Assembly (NCBI GenBank): GCA_045635085.1
Contig: JAZRBM010000021.1
Span: 1 to 17,330, forward strand
Source of the DNA: Congzhengia sp045635085
GTDB taxonomy: Bacteria > Bacillota > Clostridia > UBA1381 > UBA9506
DNA: 17,330 nt
Reading direction: 5' to 3'
The notes under the pieces are model-generated. The model ran no database searches and had not been told where the DNA came from. It worked only from the letters and a program-made list of their open reading frames with translations. Below are positions 1 to 6,943 of the stretch, one piece after another (positions within the stretch are counted from its first letter, which is position 1; each line of letters begins with the position of its first letter). Position numbers and translations under genes: made by a program.

Positions 1-86
1 GGAGTTATTCTTTGAATCTCCCCTGCCCGATTACTTTGTTAAATTTTTAAAAAGCATTTCATAAAAGATAAACAGGAGGAAAATTC

Positions 87-932
87 ATGACCGACTCGAC
101 AAAGCTTTCACTTAAAAAAACGGCTACACTAATTCGTATGGGCGTTATCGAGGGAACTTTTAATGCAAAATCCGGACATCCCGGAGGTTCTTTATCGATT
201 GCCGACATACTTTCTTATCTTTATTTTGAGGAAATGAACGTTGATCCGAAAAATCCTAAATGGGAAGACCGTGACAGATTAGTTCTTTCCAAAGGACACT
301 GTGCTCCTGCTTTATATGCGGCTTTAGCACACAAAGGATTTTTCTCTCCTGACGAGCTTAAAACTCTACGTCATCCCGGTGCTATGTTGCAAGGACATCC
401 TGATATGAAAGGAACTCCCGGTGTTGATATGTCTTCCGGTTCTTTAGGGCAAGGCATTTCTGCGGCTTGCGGAATGGCTCTTTCTGCTAAAATGTCAAAC
501 AAAAACTACAGAGTCTGGACAATTTTAGGTGACGGTGAAATTGAAGAAGGACAAGTTTGGGAAGCCGCAATGTTTGCAGGTAACCGCGAACTTGATAATT
601 TATGCGTTATCGTTGACTACAATGGATTACAAATTGACGGAAGAATTGACGAAGTTAACTCAGCCGAACCGATTGACAAAAAATTTGAAGCATTTGGATT
701 TAACGTTATCACAATTGACGCTCATAACTTTGACGAAATTGAAAACGCTGTTGAATTTGCAAAAGCCAGTGTTAAAAAGCCAACTGCAATCATTATGAAA
801 TCGGTTAAAGGCAAAGGCGTTTCGTTTATGGAAGACGTTGTTTCGTGGCACGGCTCTGCTCCTAACCGCGAACAATATGATATTGCGATGAGCGAACTTA
901 ATGCAACACTTAAAGAGCTTGAGGAGGCGTAA
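87..932 (+). CDS. Transketolase, N-terminal (TPP-binding) subunit
   Basis: This is the N-terminal half of a split transketolase. It binds thiamine pyrophosphate and, with the next gene product, moves two-carbon ketol units in the non-oxidative pentose phosphate pathway in the cytoplasm. Seen: the N-terminal KSGHPGGSLS segment, SKGHCAPALYAAL, and the TPP/Mg motif GDGEIEEGQ followed about 26 residues later by the NG of DYNGLQID. The length (281 aa) matches the usual separate N subunit, so this is a natural two-gene form and not a truncation. The start is set by AGGAGG at 74-79, seven bases before ATG. The gene ends two bases before the C-subunit ATG, so the two are surely cotranscribed. I see no convincing promoter in the 86 bases upstream; it may lie outside the window. 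Confidence 0.96.
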   Translation: MTDSTKLSLKKTATLIRMGVIEGTFNAKSGHPGGSLSIADILSYLYFEEMNVDPKNPKWEDRDRLVLSKGHCAPALYAALAHKGFFSPDELKTLRHPGAMLQGHPDMKGTPGVDMSSGSLGQGISAACGMALSAKMSNKNYRVWTILGDGEIEEGQVWEAAMFAGNRELDNLCVIVDYNGLQIDGRIDEVNSAEPIDKKFEAFGFNVITIDAHNFDEIENAVEFAKASVKKPTAIIMKSVKGKGVSFMEDVVSWHGSAPNREQYDIAMSELNATLKELEEA

Positions 933-934
933 TT

Positions 935-1885
935 ATGGCTGATATGATAAAAAAAGCTACCCGTGAAAGTTACGGTGAGGCATTAGTTGAACTTGCCAAA
1001 AACAACGAAAACATTGTTGTTTTAGATGCCGATTTAGCTGAAGCTACCAAAACCGTTAAATTTAAAAAAGCATATCCTGAGCGCTTTATTGACTGCGGAA
1101 TTGCCGAAGCAAATATGATGGGCATTGCGGCAGGACTTGCTTCTTGCGGTAAAATTCCCTTTGCAAGTTCTTTTGCAATGTTTGCGGCGGGACGAGCTTA
1201 TGAAATTGTCAGAAACTCCATTGGATACCCACACTTAAACGTTAAAATCGGGGCTACCCATGCAGGTATTTCCGTCGGAGAAGACGGTGCAACACACCAA
1301 TGTTGTGAAGACATTGCTTTAATGCGTACCATTCCCGGAATGGTTGTTATCAACCCCGCTGACGATGTTGAGTCAAAAGCGGCTGTTAAAGCGGCTGTTG
1401 AGCATAACGGCCCTGTTTATATGAGATTTGGCCGTTTGGCAGTGCCCGTTATAAATGACAATGACGATTACAAATTTGAATTAGGCAAAGGTATTGTGTT
1501 AAAGGACGGAAGTGACGTTACTATCGTCGCTACGGGACTTTTAGTTAACGAGGCCTTGGAAGCTGCTAAAAGATTAGAAAGTGAAAACATAAGTGCGAGA
1601 GTTATTAACATTCACACAATTAAGCCATTAGACAAAGAGCTAATTGAAAAAGCGGCAAGAGAAACAGGCGTTATCATTACCGCAGAAGAACACAGTGTTA
1701 TCGGCGGTTTGGGTGAGGCAGTATGCGAAGCGGTTTGTTCCTCATATCCCGTGCCCGTTGTGAAAATCGGCGTCGAAGACCGTTTTGGTTACTCAGGTCC
1801 TGCAACTGTCCTTTTAGAGCAGTTTGGCCTTTGCAGTGAAAATATTTACAACGTTACGAAAGACTCTTTGAAACTCAAAAAATAA
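935..1885 (+). CDS. Transketolase, C-terminal (pyrimidine-binding) subunit
   Basis: This is the C-terminal partner of the split transketolase, carrying the pyrimidine-binding domain and the transketolase C domain. Seen: DADLAEATKT near the N terminus, RFIDCGIAEANMMGIAAGLA (the glutamate activates TPP in this fold), FASSFAMFAAGRAYE, and GATHAGISVGEDGATHQ, all typical of transketolase/DXS C-subunits. The length (316 aa) is normal. Its ribosome site GAGGAGG (921-927) lies inside the end of the upstream gene, a close coupling that would keep the subunits in balance. A strong intrinsic terminator follows directly, so the operon has two genes. DXS-like C subunits share this fold, but the pairing with the N subunit makes transketolase the best call. 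Confidence 0.96.
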   Translation: MADMIKKATRESYGEALVELAKNNENIVVLDADLAEATKTVKFKKAYPERFIDCGIAEANMMGIAAGLASCGKIPFASSFAMFAAGRAYEIVRNSIGYPHLNVKIGATHAGISVGEDGATHQCCEDIALMRTIPGMVVINPADDVESKAAVKAAVEHNGPVYMRFGRLAVPVINDNDDYKFELGKGIVLKDGSDVTIVATGLLVNEALEAAKRLESENISARVINIHTIKPLDKELIEKAARETGVIITAEEHSVIGGLGEAVCEAVCSSYPVPVVKIGVEDRFGYSGPATVLLEQFGLCSENIYNVTKDSLKLKK

Positions 1886-1887
1886 GT

Positions 1888-1921
1888 AAAAAGTCGTGTA
1901 GAAAAACTACACGACTTTTTT
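1888..1921 (+). terminator. Intrinsic terminator of the transketolase operon
   Basis: Perfect 11-bp stem AAGTCGTGTAG (1891-1901) / CTACACGACTT (1907-1917), five-base A loop, then a T run to 1921. It begins three bases after the stop codon of the C subunit. The A-rich 5' side would also give a T tract on the opposite strand. Confidence 0.93.
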
Positions 1922-1932
1922 TATTAAATAAC

Positions 1933-1961
1933 TTGACGAAAACAATTTTTCGTGATAAAAT
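1933..1961 (+). promoter_or_regulatory. Sigma-A promoter of tRNA-Thr
   Basis: TTGACG (1933-1938), 17-base spacer, TAAAAT (1956-1961), with an extended -10 TGA just before it. The predicted start of transcription lies a few bases before the mature tRNA at 1974, as expected for a single-tRNA unit. Confidence 0.8.
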
Positions 1962-1973
1962 TATTCACGCGTT

Positions 1974-2048
1974 GCTGGAATGGCGCAGTGGTAGCGCAAT
2001 TGATTCGTAATCAATAGGCCGTGGGTTCAAATCCCATTTCCAGCTCCA
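1974..2048 (+). tRNA. tRNA-Thr (anticodon CGT)
   Basis: A full cloverleaf can be drawn. Acceptor arms are GCTGGAA (1974-1980) and TTCCAGC (2038-2044). The D stem is GCGC/GCGC around AGTGGTA. The anticodon stem ATTGA/TCAAT encloses TTCGTAA, with anticodon CGT at 2006-2008. The T stem GTGGG/CCCAT encloses TTCAAAT. The discriminator is T and CCA is encoded (2046-2048). Anticodon CGU reads ACG, threonine, and the sequence resembles clostridial tRNA-Thr(CGU). It has its own promoter and terminator. Confidence 0.95.
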
Positions 2049-2085
2049 AAACTCCGTTGGATAAAATCCGACGGAGTTTTTGTTT
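2048..2085 (+). terminator. Terminator of tRNA-Thr
   Basis: A 14-bp stem AAACTCCGTTGGAT (2049-2062) / ATCCGACGGAGTTT (2066-2079) with one G-T pair and a three-base loop, followed by TTTGTTTTT. It lies right after the tRNA CCA end. It also sits at the 3' end of the convergent minus-strand acetyltransferase and could stop that transcript too, though the T run on that side is short. Confidence 0.88.
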
Positions 2086-2535
2086 TTACAGCAATAAGGC
2101 AAGTTCAATTTCATCATCGTCTCCCCTGCCAGTTTCTTTAAAACCTAGTTTATAATATAAGTGTTGTGCAACCCAATTATCTTTATTGCATGTTAAAACT
2201 ACTTTATTAGATTTTCCGAATGGTTTAGTAGCAATGAAATCTAAACATTTTTTTAGCGCAAGTTCTCCAAATCCTTGATGCTGATATGCAATATCAATCA
2301 TCATATGCCAAATATTGTATTCTTCAAGGTCATAATCGTATATTACCATCATATATCCAACCATTGTGTCATCGTTAAATATTCCAAAAGGATAACACTG
2401 ATTATAATATACATATGCTTGTGCTAAACTTCTAATCGGATTTGAAACAAACTGCTCTTGTTTAGTTTCTAACTTTAAGTTGAATGCTTGTATGAAATTA
2501 TTTTCATCAATTCTTACTAATTCAATTTTACTCAT
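2086..2535 (-). CDS. GNAT-family N-acetyltransferase (spermidine/diamine acetyltransferase-like)
   Basis: An acetyl-CoA-dependent N-acetyltransferase of 149 aa, a normal one-domain GNAT length. Seen: the acetyl-CoA pyrophosphate loop QHQGFG (residues 85-90) followed by ELALKKCLDF. The C-terminal NWVAQHLYYKLGFKETG is the usual GNAT strand with the conserved Tyr and LGF. The N-terminal layout (YYNQCYPFGIFNDDTMVGYMM) resembles BltD/PaiA-type polyamine acetyltransferases, but the substrate cannot be read from sequence. The ATG at 2535 follows GGAGG (2540-2544). A 193-base gap separates it from GrpB upstream, so it may have its own promoter or be the distal end of the long minus-strand array. Its 3' end meets the tRNA terminator. 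Confidence 0.88.
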   Translation of the reverse strand: MSKIELVRIDENNFIQAFNLKLETKQEQFVSNPIRSLAQAYVYYNQCYPFGIFNDDTMVGYMMVIYDYDLEEYNIWHMMIDIAYQHQGFGELALKKCLDFIATKPFGKSNKVVLTCNKDNWVAQHLYYKLGFKETGRGDDDEIELALLL

Positions 2536-2559
2536 AATACCTCCGAGTTGTTGGAAGGA

Positions 2560-2625
2560 TTAAAGTAAATAACATCCCTCCAGATTTAATGTTTCAATAA
2601 TTACAAATATATATTTTTTATTCAT
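2560..2625 (-). CDS. Possible 21-residue leader peptide or gene remnant
   Basis: A small open frame beginning MNKKYIFVII and ending at TAA 24 bases before the GNAT start at 2535. What supports it is a good ribosome site, AAGGAG, nine bases before the ATG. It is too short for homology reasoning. It could be a leader peptide that couples translation to the downstream acetyltransferase, or the leftover 5' end of a lost cassette, since it lies just after a repeat that elsewhere precedes a gene. No attenuator hairpin was identified. Confidence 0.25.
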   Translation of the reverse strand: MNKKYIFVIIETLNLEGCYLL

Positions 2626-2684
2626 AATGAACATCTCCTTTAGGATTAAAATATCTATGTAAACACAAATGTGTAATTGTTTCT

Positions 2685-2728
2685 CTACAAATTCTTATTT
2701 ATCGAACTGTTCGACCTATTGGAATTTG
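2685..2728 (-). repeat. Intergenic cassette-like repeat, copy 1
   Basis: On the plus strand this copy runs from CTACAAATTC to GGAATTTG and abuts the GrpB stop codon. It matches copy 2 (3299-3340) at 38 of 42 positions, the only differences falling in a four-base block at 2701-2704. It is a nested inverted repeat. The outer arms ACAAATTC (2687-2694) and GAATTTGT (2722-2729) are perfect over 8 bp. The inner arms TCGAAC (2702-2707) and GTTCGA (2709-2714) are perfect over 6 bp. Confidence 0.85.
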
Positions 2729-3289
2729 TCAGTATCTATTCCCATACAGTATTCTTGCTTTTTCGGTATATTCTTTTACAAGTTCAGTTTTCGCATTTGT
2801 ATAGGCATCTCTGTTGTGCTCATATTTCTTCCATAACCTTAACTTTAATTCTTCATATTCCTTTGCTACATCTGGTTGCTCAATGAGGTAATCTCTAAAA
2901 TACAATTCATTGTTATCGCCTACATATCTTAAATGCAAATGAAACACTCGCTCGGCATAACCATTCTCTGTATATCCTTTATTGAAAGATAATCCATTCT
3001 CACTCTGTGACATACAAATATAACCATTGTTAATAATCAAATCTTTATAGTCATACAGATTGCTTTCCCTTGGGATTTCTACAAGAATATCGATAATTGG
3101 CTTTGCCCATATAGTAGGGATTGCCGTACTTCCTATATGGCTTATTCTTTCGACCTGCAGAAGGTTCTTTTTCAATAAAGTTTCTTCTTCCAAATACCAT
3201 TTTTTCCAACAATCTTGATGTCTTGTTAGAATAATAGGAAACAACTGCCACAGTTCTTCCAAACTCATTTCTGATAATTTCTTTCCCAT
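2729..3289 (-). CDS. GrpB family protein (UPF0157, nucleotidyltransferase fold)
   Basis: A GrpB-family protein of 186 aa, the usual length. The family has a nucleotidyltransferase-like fold and is not the GrpE chaperone partner; its reaction is not firmly known. Some members are fused to CoaE or to GNAT domains. Seen: the signature RISHIGSTAIPTIWAKPIIDI (about residues 48-68), equivalent to the family's GSTxxPGLxAKPxID, and the later FHLHLRY with the conserved histidines. I set the start at the ATG at 3289, because AGGTG six bases upstream is a good ribosome site; a GTG at 3298 falls inside that site. Both flanks carry copies of the intergenic repeat, and the ribosome site itself is part of copy 2. 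Confidence 0.88.
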   Translation of the reverse strand: MGKKLSEMSLEELWQLFPIILTRHQDCWKKWYLEEETLLKKNLLQVERISHIGSTAIPTIWAKPIIDILVEIPRESNLYDYKDLIINNGYICMSQSENGLSFNKGYTENGYAERVFHLHLRYVGDNNELYFRDYLIEQPDVAKEYEELKLRLWKKYEHNRDAYTNAKTELVKEYTEKARILYGNRY

Positions 3290-3298
3290 AAACCACAC

Positions 3299-3340
3299 CT
3301 ACAAATTCTTATTTTCCTAACTGTTCGACCTATTGGAATT
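3299..3340 (-). repeat. Intergenic cassette-like repeat, copy 2
   Basis: CTACAAATTCTTATTT, then TCCT, then AACTGTTCGACC and TATTGGAATT on the plus strand. It spans the GNAT stop codon and its last codons (QFQ-stop is written in the repeat) and ends in the ribosome site of GrpB. The inner inverted repeat of copy 1 is reduced here because the four variable bases are TCCT instead of ATCG. Confidence 0.85.
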
Positions 3341-3764
3341 GGGTTAATTCACATTTGTAGCGGATAACCGTTTCACCGTCATAAATTTCAGAGAATTCTG
3401 TAATACTAAAATTGTTCTTCTGATAAAAACCGACGGCATCATTATCCGTTTCAGCATATACAGACAATAAATCATAATTATTTATCACTTGTTTTATCAT
3501 ATAAGAACCAATGCCTTTGCCACGAGCAGATAAATCAACCGCAATTCCTAATATCTCAACTTTCTTCTGTTCAATAAAAGAAACAGCCATAACACCCACA
3601 ATCTTTCCGTGACTAAAACAAGCAAAGATTTTTACAGAGTTATTATTCAGAAATTGTTCTACTTTCTTATTAAACTTTTCTTCAGTAGGCATAAACATAC
3701 AGTGTTTGTAAATCTCATATGTTTGTAAAATATCGTTCTTGTGAGTTAATTCTATTAGGTTCAT
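3330..3764 (-). CDS. GNAT-family N-acetyltransferase
   Basis: A single-domain GNAT acetyltransferase of 144 aa. Seen: VEILGIAVDLSARGKGIGSYMI, which is motif A with the acetyl-CoA loop RGKGIG at residues 81-86, then LLSVYAETDNDAVGFYQKNNF, the motif B strand with the catalytic-type Tyr. The substrate is unknown. The ATG at 3764 follows AGGTG by six bases and is preferred over the GTG at 3773, which lies within the ribosome site. The gene sits between nucleotidyltransferase A and GrpB, each junction carrying a copy of the same repeat, so it behaves like one cassette of the array. Confidence 0.88.
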   Translation of the reverse strand: MNLIELTHKNDILQTYEIYKHCMFMPTEEKFNKKVEQFLNNNSVKIFACFSHGKIVGVMAVSFIEQKKVEILGIAVDLSARGKGIGSYMIKQVINNYDLLSVYAETDNDAVGFYQKNNFSITEFSEIYDGETVIRYKCELTQFQ

Positions 3765-3773
3765 TGCACGCAC

Positions 3774-3800
3774 CTACAAATTCTTATTTGTTTAACTGTT
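3774..3800 (-). repeat. Intergenic cassette-like repeat, copy 3 (partial)
   Basis: CTACAAATTCTTATTT, GTTT, AACTGTT on the plus strand. It equals the first 27 bases of copies 1 and 2 except for the four-base variable block, then diverges inside the 3' end of nucleotidyltransferase A. A short fourth piece, ATTGGAATTTATCA at 4469-4482, matches the other end of copy 1 (2718-2731), including the TCA stop triplet. Confidence 0.75.
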
Positions 3801-4451
3801 TTCAGAAATCCATTTCTTTGACCAAGCAAACAATGTTTCGGACATCGGAATAAAATCAACCGTGCCACCTTTTTTCAAACATAAAAAAGTATTGATAATG
3901 GCTTGTTCGTTAAGATTTGCGACTGTGAGCAATTCTTCCTGATGTTTAATATAGTTTCCGGTCTGCTTAAAGACAATTGCCTGAACAACAAAAGATGCGG
4001 ATTTATACAACCCTCTTAAAATTTCTTCACTCTTTTCATGCAGCATATTGTGAACACATCCGTGGAATATATTGCAGGCACCGATTTTAATTGCTCTGTT
4101 CACAGCACTTTCGTCAACAAGACTTAGAACTTCGTCAAGACCGCCCTTAATCGGTGTTGTATCATAGCAAAACTGAAACAAGTCAGATGGCTCCCAGTTC
4201 ATAATATCGTCTTTACCTGAAAGAAAACCACAAATAAGTTCTCTGTGGGGAAGAGTATTAAGCATTTTGTTATAGGTCTGAATATCCATAGCAGACAATT
4301 CATCAAGAATTACGACAATGTCAATATCGCTTGTTTCTGTTGCTTCGCCACGGGCGAAACTTCCTTGCAAACCAACAAACCATACACGGTCTCTGAAAGT
4401 TTCATTTAATGTCTGTAAGAAGTTTTGCATCCAAGTAGCAATATCTATCAT
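3792..4451 (-). CDS. Nucleotidyltransferase-domain protein A (aminoglycoside adenylyltransferase-like)
   Basis: A protein of 219 aa with an N-terminal pol-beta-type nucleotidyltransferase domain. Seen: GLQGSFARGEATETSDIDIVV, with the GS pair at residues 30-31 and the metal-binding aspartates at 42 and 44. A helical C-terminal part carries HEKSEEILRGLYKSASFVVQA, as in kanamycin/streptomycin nucleotidyltransferase-like proteins. It would transfer a nucleotide to a hydroxyl of a small molecule; the substrate is unknown. It is a close paralogue of the gene at 10400-11062, and the 5' leaders also match. The start is the ATG at 4451, eight bases after GAGG; the in-frame GTG at 4460 overlaps that ribosome site. 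It lies between the cyclase gene and a GNAT gene. Confidence 0.85.
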   Translation of the reverse strand: MIDIATWMQNFLQTLNETFRDRVWFVGLQGSFARGEATETSDIDIVVILDELSAMDIQTYNKMLNTLPHRELICGFLSGKDDIMNWEPSDLFQFCYDTTPIKGGLDEVLSLVDESAVNRAIKIGACNIFHGCVHNMLHEKSEEILRGLYKSASFVVQAIVFKQTGNYIKHQEELLTVANLNEQAIINTFLCLKKGGTVDFIPMSETLFAWSKKWISENS

Positions 4452-4479
4452 TTTAATCACCTCGTTAAATTGGAATTTA

Positions 4480-5076
4480 TCATTTGAAATCTATCAATAC
4501 AGCTCTACATGGCGAACCGTCCGCACCTGATAAATTCAGCGGTGCAGCATTTAAAAAATAAACACCTTCAGGCACTTCTGATAAACGAATTCCCTCAAGC
4601 AATATAACATTAGCACTCAAAAGCACAAGATGTACTGCCATTGGGGCATTTTGCGGACCGATTGTCTGGGATTCATTTCCTAAAAGCAAAACATCTGAAG
4701 ATGCAAATACCTTTGCTGCCTCAAGTGATACTTCGGCATCACCCTTAATCAGAATTCTCTTTGCAGCTTCAATGTTCTGTTTTTTTGCTTTTTCAATTAT
4801 TTCTATAGCACCATCACCGGTGACGATACCATGATGTTCTGCCACATAAGCCATTCCCACAAATGTCTCTATACATATCTCATCTACAGTTTTGCCGTCT
4901 TTAACAAAATGGAATGGTGCATCTATATGCGTGCCGTTGTGTGCACACATATTAAATGCTGTCAAATTATACACTTCACCTTTGTTCATTGATTTAAGTA
5001 TCTTTTTCTCAGGTAGTGGATCGTCGGGATACACCTGACAACCGAAAACTTCTTGTGAAATATCGTAAATTTTCAT
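4480..5076 (-). CDS. Cyclase family protein (arylformamidase/KynB-like metal hydrolase)
   Basis: A member of the PF04199 cyclase/kynurenine formamidase family, 198 aa, the family norm. Seen: HNGTHIDAPFHF at residues 46-57, the metal-binding HxGTHxDxPxH signature, and the later PMAVHLVLLSANVILLEGIRL and FLNAAPLNLSGADGSPCRAVLI, typical of the C-terminal half. Known relatives hydrolyse N-formylkynurenine or similar amides, or cyclise polyketides; the substrate here is not known and no other tryptophan-degrading genes are present. Ribosome site GGAGTGGAG lies before the ATG. It is 21 bases downstream of the glycosyltransferase and 28 bases upstream of nucleotidyltransferase A, so it is part of the same transcript. 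Confidence 0.87.
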   Translation of the reverse strand: MKIYDISQEVFGCQVYPDDPLPEKKILKSMNKGEVYNLTAFNMCAHNGTHIDAPFHFVKDGKTVDEICIETFVGMAYVAEHHGIVTGDGAIEIIEKAKKQNIEAAKRILIKGDAEVSLEAAKVFASSDVLLLGNESQTIGPQNAPMAVHLVLLSANVILLEGIRLSEVPEGVYFLNAAPLNLSGADGSPCRAVLIDFK

Positions 5077-5097
5077 TGCTTAATTCTCCACTCCAAA

Positions 5098-6282
5098 TTA
5101 AAGTTTAATATCATTGCAAACCTTTATAATTTTGTCTGCTGCACCTTTTGCACCTGAGCTGTTCTTAAAGCCCTCAGCAATTTTCTTGGCATTTTGCTTA
5201 TAGGTGTCAACACTTAATATTTTATTTATTGCTCTCAAAACGGATGCCCCGTCTGATTTATCAAATTTTATTCCTGCACCAAGCTGCGAAACTCGCTCGG
5301 CAACACCTTTTTGCTCTGATGTTTGTGGTAGCATAACGAGTGGAACTTCAAAATATAAACTTTCATTGACACTGTTCATTCCGCAGTGTGATACAAACAC
5401 ATCAGCTTTTTCCAAAACGGAAATTTGGTCAACATGTGAAAAAATTGATATATTTTCAGGGAGTCTTCCAAAGTCCTCGATTGACACCAAATTGCCAACA
5501 GACATTATCACTTGATAATCTGTTTTTGTCAAGGCAGATATACAAGATTTGTAAAAAGGCATCATGTCATTATTGACAGTTCCCATAGATATATAAATCA
5601 ATTTATCCCTCTTTTTCTCTATTTCCTCAGTTGTAGGACGAATCGAGGGCCCGACAAATGCGTACTTTTCCGAAAAAGTTTCTGAACATGGTTGAAATTC
5701 GGGAGAAGTATAGACAATCGTGTGGGTGTTATCATCATTGCCAATAATATCAAGAATATTATTAACAGGATACCCCTTATCCTTTAGCCGTTTGACTTGT
5801 TTAGATGTTTTTGGCATTGCAAAGAGCATCTTAAACAAATCTCCGATACCTTGTTTCATAATTTTAGCCGAGTGTTGATTAAAGGCAAAAGTTGTTGTTG
5901 AAGAAACAAAAGGAATGCCGTGCTTTAATGCAACGGCTTTTCCCCATAATGCCATAGAATCTGCCACTATACAATCTGGCTTAAGCTCTGCCATCTCTTT
6001 GCAAACCTTGTCATCAAGAGCCAAAGTGGTATCTACCAAAATCTTTGTCGAGAACGCTAAGTCTTTTCCCACACGGGTAGAGTCTTTGGCACTCAGTTTC
6101 TGCTCCATATCATAATCGTCACAGGATATAAATGTTGCACCTGCCGACTCGATTTTTTCACGCATAATGTGATATGAGTAGTACCACACCTGATGTCCGC
6201 GAGAAACTAATTCCTTAACAACGCCCAAGGTGGGGTTCGTGTGTCCGTGTGCAGGAATACAAAAGAAAACAATTTTGCTCAT
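5098..6282 (-). CDS. Macrolide-family UDP-glycosyltransferase (GT1)
   Basis: A GT1 (GT-B fold) glycosyltransferase of 394 aa, which moves a sugar from a UDP-sugar to a small lipophilic acceptor. Seen: the N-terminal AHGHTNPTLGVVKEL (residues 11-25), equivalent to the HGHxNP motif of the MGT/YjiC family. The C-terminal donor-binding signature is HCGMNSVNESLYFEVPLVM (from about residue 299), followed by PQTSEQ, in place of the more usual PQxxDQ. Relatives inactivate macrolides or glycosylate flavonoids and other xenobiotics; the acceptor here is unknown. One base separates its ATG from the stop of the zinc-ribbon gene upstream, and the cyclase follows after 21 bases. Confidence 0.9.
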   Translation of the reverse strand: MSKIVFFCIPAHGHTNPTLGVVKELVSRGHQVWYYSYHIMREKIESAGATFISCDDYDMEQKLSAKDSTRVGKDLAFSTKILVDTTLALDDKVCKEMAELKPDCIVADSMALWGKAVALKHGIPFVSSTTTFAFNQHSAKIMKQGIGDLFKMLFAMPKTSKQVKRLKDKGYPVNNILDIIGNDDNTHTIVYTSPEFQPCSETFSEKYAFVGPSIRPTTEEIEKKRDKLIYISMGTVNNDMMPFYKSCISALTKTDYQVIMSVGNLVSIEDFGRLPENISIFSHVDQISVLEKADVFVSHCGMNSVNESLYFEVPLVMLPQTSEQKGVAERVSQLGAGIKFDKSDGASVLRAINKILSVDTYKQNAKKIAEGFKNSSGAKGAADKIIKVCNDIKL

Positions 6283-6283
6283 A

Positions 6284-6619
6284 TTACTTCATCTTCTTTC
6301 TTGTACACCAGGATTTTTCGTTACATTCGGGGCATTTAAGATGTCTTGTAGTTAGTGTATGCACACCCCAAACATATGCCCTAAAGGTCGGTTTGAATGT
6401 GTGTCCGCACTTTCTGCATTTATAAACGCCTGTTTCGTAATCAACCTTTGCGGCGTAGAAAATCGCAATCCAAACCAAAACCACCGAAACCGCTATAAGA
6501 ACAACTGCAGTCGCAGTATTTATAATTTTTTCTTCCGCAAGAATTGTGCTTACAACAAGCAAAGCGATGCTTAAAACTACTCCGATAACAGATAATATTA
6601 TGTTACCTTTATTTTTCAT
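6284..6619 (-). CDS. Small membrane protein with C-terminal zinc ribbon, unknown function
   Basis: A protein of 111 aa with two predicted membrane helices (residues about 6-28 and 35-57). A cytoplasmic zinc ribbon follows: YKCRKCGHTF (Cys 68 and 71) and LKCPECNEKSW (Cys 96 and 99). I do not recognise a named function; such proteins are common in Clostridia. The reading frame also contains ATGs at 6637 and 6625. I chose 6619 because AAGGAG (6629-6634) is nine bases from it, but only three from 6625. It then overlaps the upstream TIGR04076 gene by 11 bases, and the glycosyltransferase starts one base after its stop, indicating translational coupling. Confidence 0.78.
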   Translation of the reverse strand: MKNKGNIILSVIGVVLSIALLVVSTILAEEKIINTATAVVLIAVSVVLVWIAIFYAAKVDYETGVYKCRKCGHTFKPTFRAYVWGVHTLTTRHLKCPECNEKSWCTRKKMK

Positions 6620-6935
6620 TTGCATATTCTCCTTCATTTATAACTTCTATGTAAAAACTGACAGGCCTGAATCCGTCATTACAGGAAATCATAGCCGACT
6701 TTTTGTTTTTCATCCAGCCATCATAGAAATTTCCGCCACCATTTGAAAGCTCTTTCACAAAGTATTCCATACTTTCCCAAGCAGAATCACACATATTTTC
6801 AGGCTTTTCTCCGCCAACGGAAATAAACTCCTGACCGAGCCTCATATCGCAGGTGTGCTCAATTGGGTTTTCATATTTTTCTATCAAATCATCATACCGT
6901 GCCATTTTCATAACGGTAATTCTACAATTTTGCAT
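6609..6935 (-). CDS. TIGR04076 family protein, unknown function
   Basis: A protein of 108 aa that I recognise as the TIGR04076 family. Seen: the starting CRITVMK strand, a middle GQEFISVGGEKPENMCDSAWESM (acidic loop with Cys, then Trp), GWMKNKKSAMISCNDGFRPV, and a final strand VSFYIEVI. The family's function is unknown. It is widespread in anaerobes, and the pattern of paired Cys and Trp/Asp residues suggests binding of a metal or small ligand, but that is inference. The ATG at 6935 fits the family's N terminus, although the ribosome site (AAGGAT) is close and weak; coupling to ArsC, eight bases upstream, may help. The stop lies inside the next gene. Confidence 0.82.
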   Translation of the reverse strand: MQNCRITVMKMARYDDLIEKYENPIEHTCDMRLGQEFISVGGEKPENMCDSAWESMEYFVKELSNGGGNFYDGWMKNKKSAMISCNDGFRPVSFYIEVINEGEYANEK

Positions 6936-6943
6936 TATCCTTA

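Noticed and set aside
1..86. A promoter for the transketolase operon
   Set aside because: TTGTTA at 36-41 has no good -10 box at proper spacing; the evidence was too weak to list.
3765..3773. Longer GTG/TTG starts for several minus-strand genes (for example at 3773, 3298, 4460, 7348, 8461, 10396, 13149)
   Set aside because: In these cases an ATG lies shortly downstream, and in several the alternative start codon falls inside the Shine-Dalgarno sequence itself, so the ATG was used.
2685..3800. The intergenic repeats as true integron attC sites
   Set aside because: GTTAAAC in copy 3 (minus strand) fits the GTTRRRY core, but copies 1 and 2 (GTTCGAT, GTTAGGA) do not, no matching RYYYAAC core is placed at the far end, and no integron integrase is in the window. 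I kept only the neutral term cassette-like.
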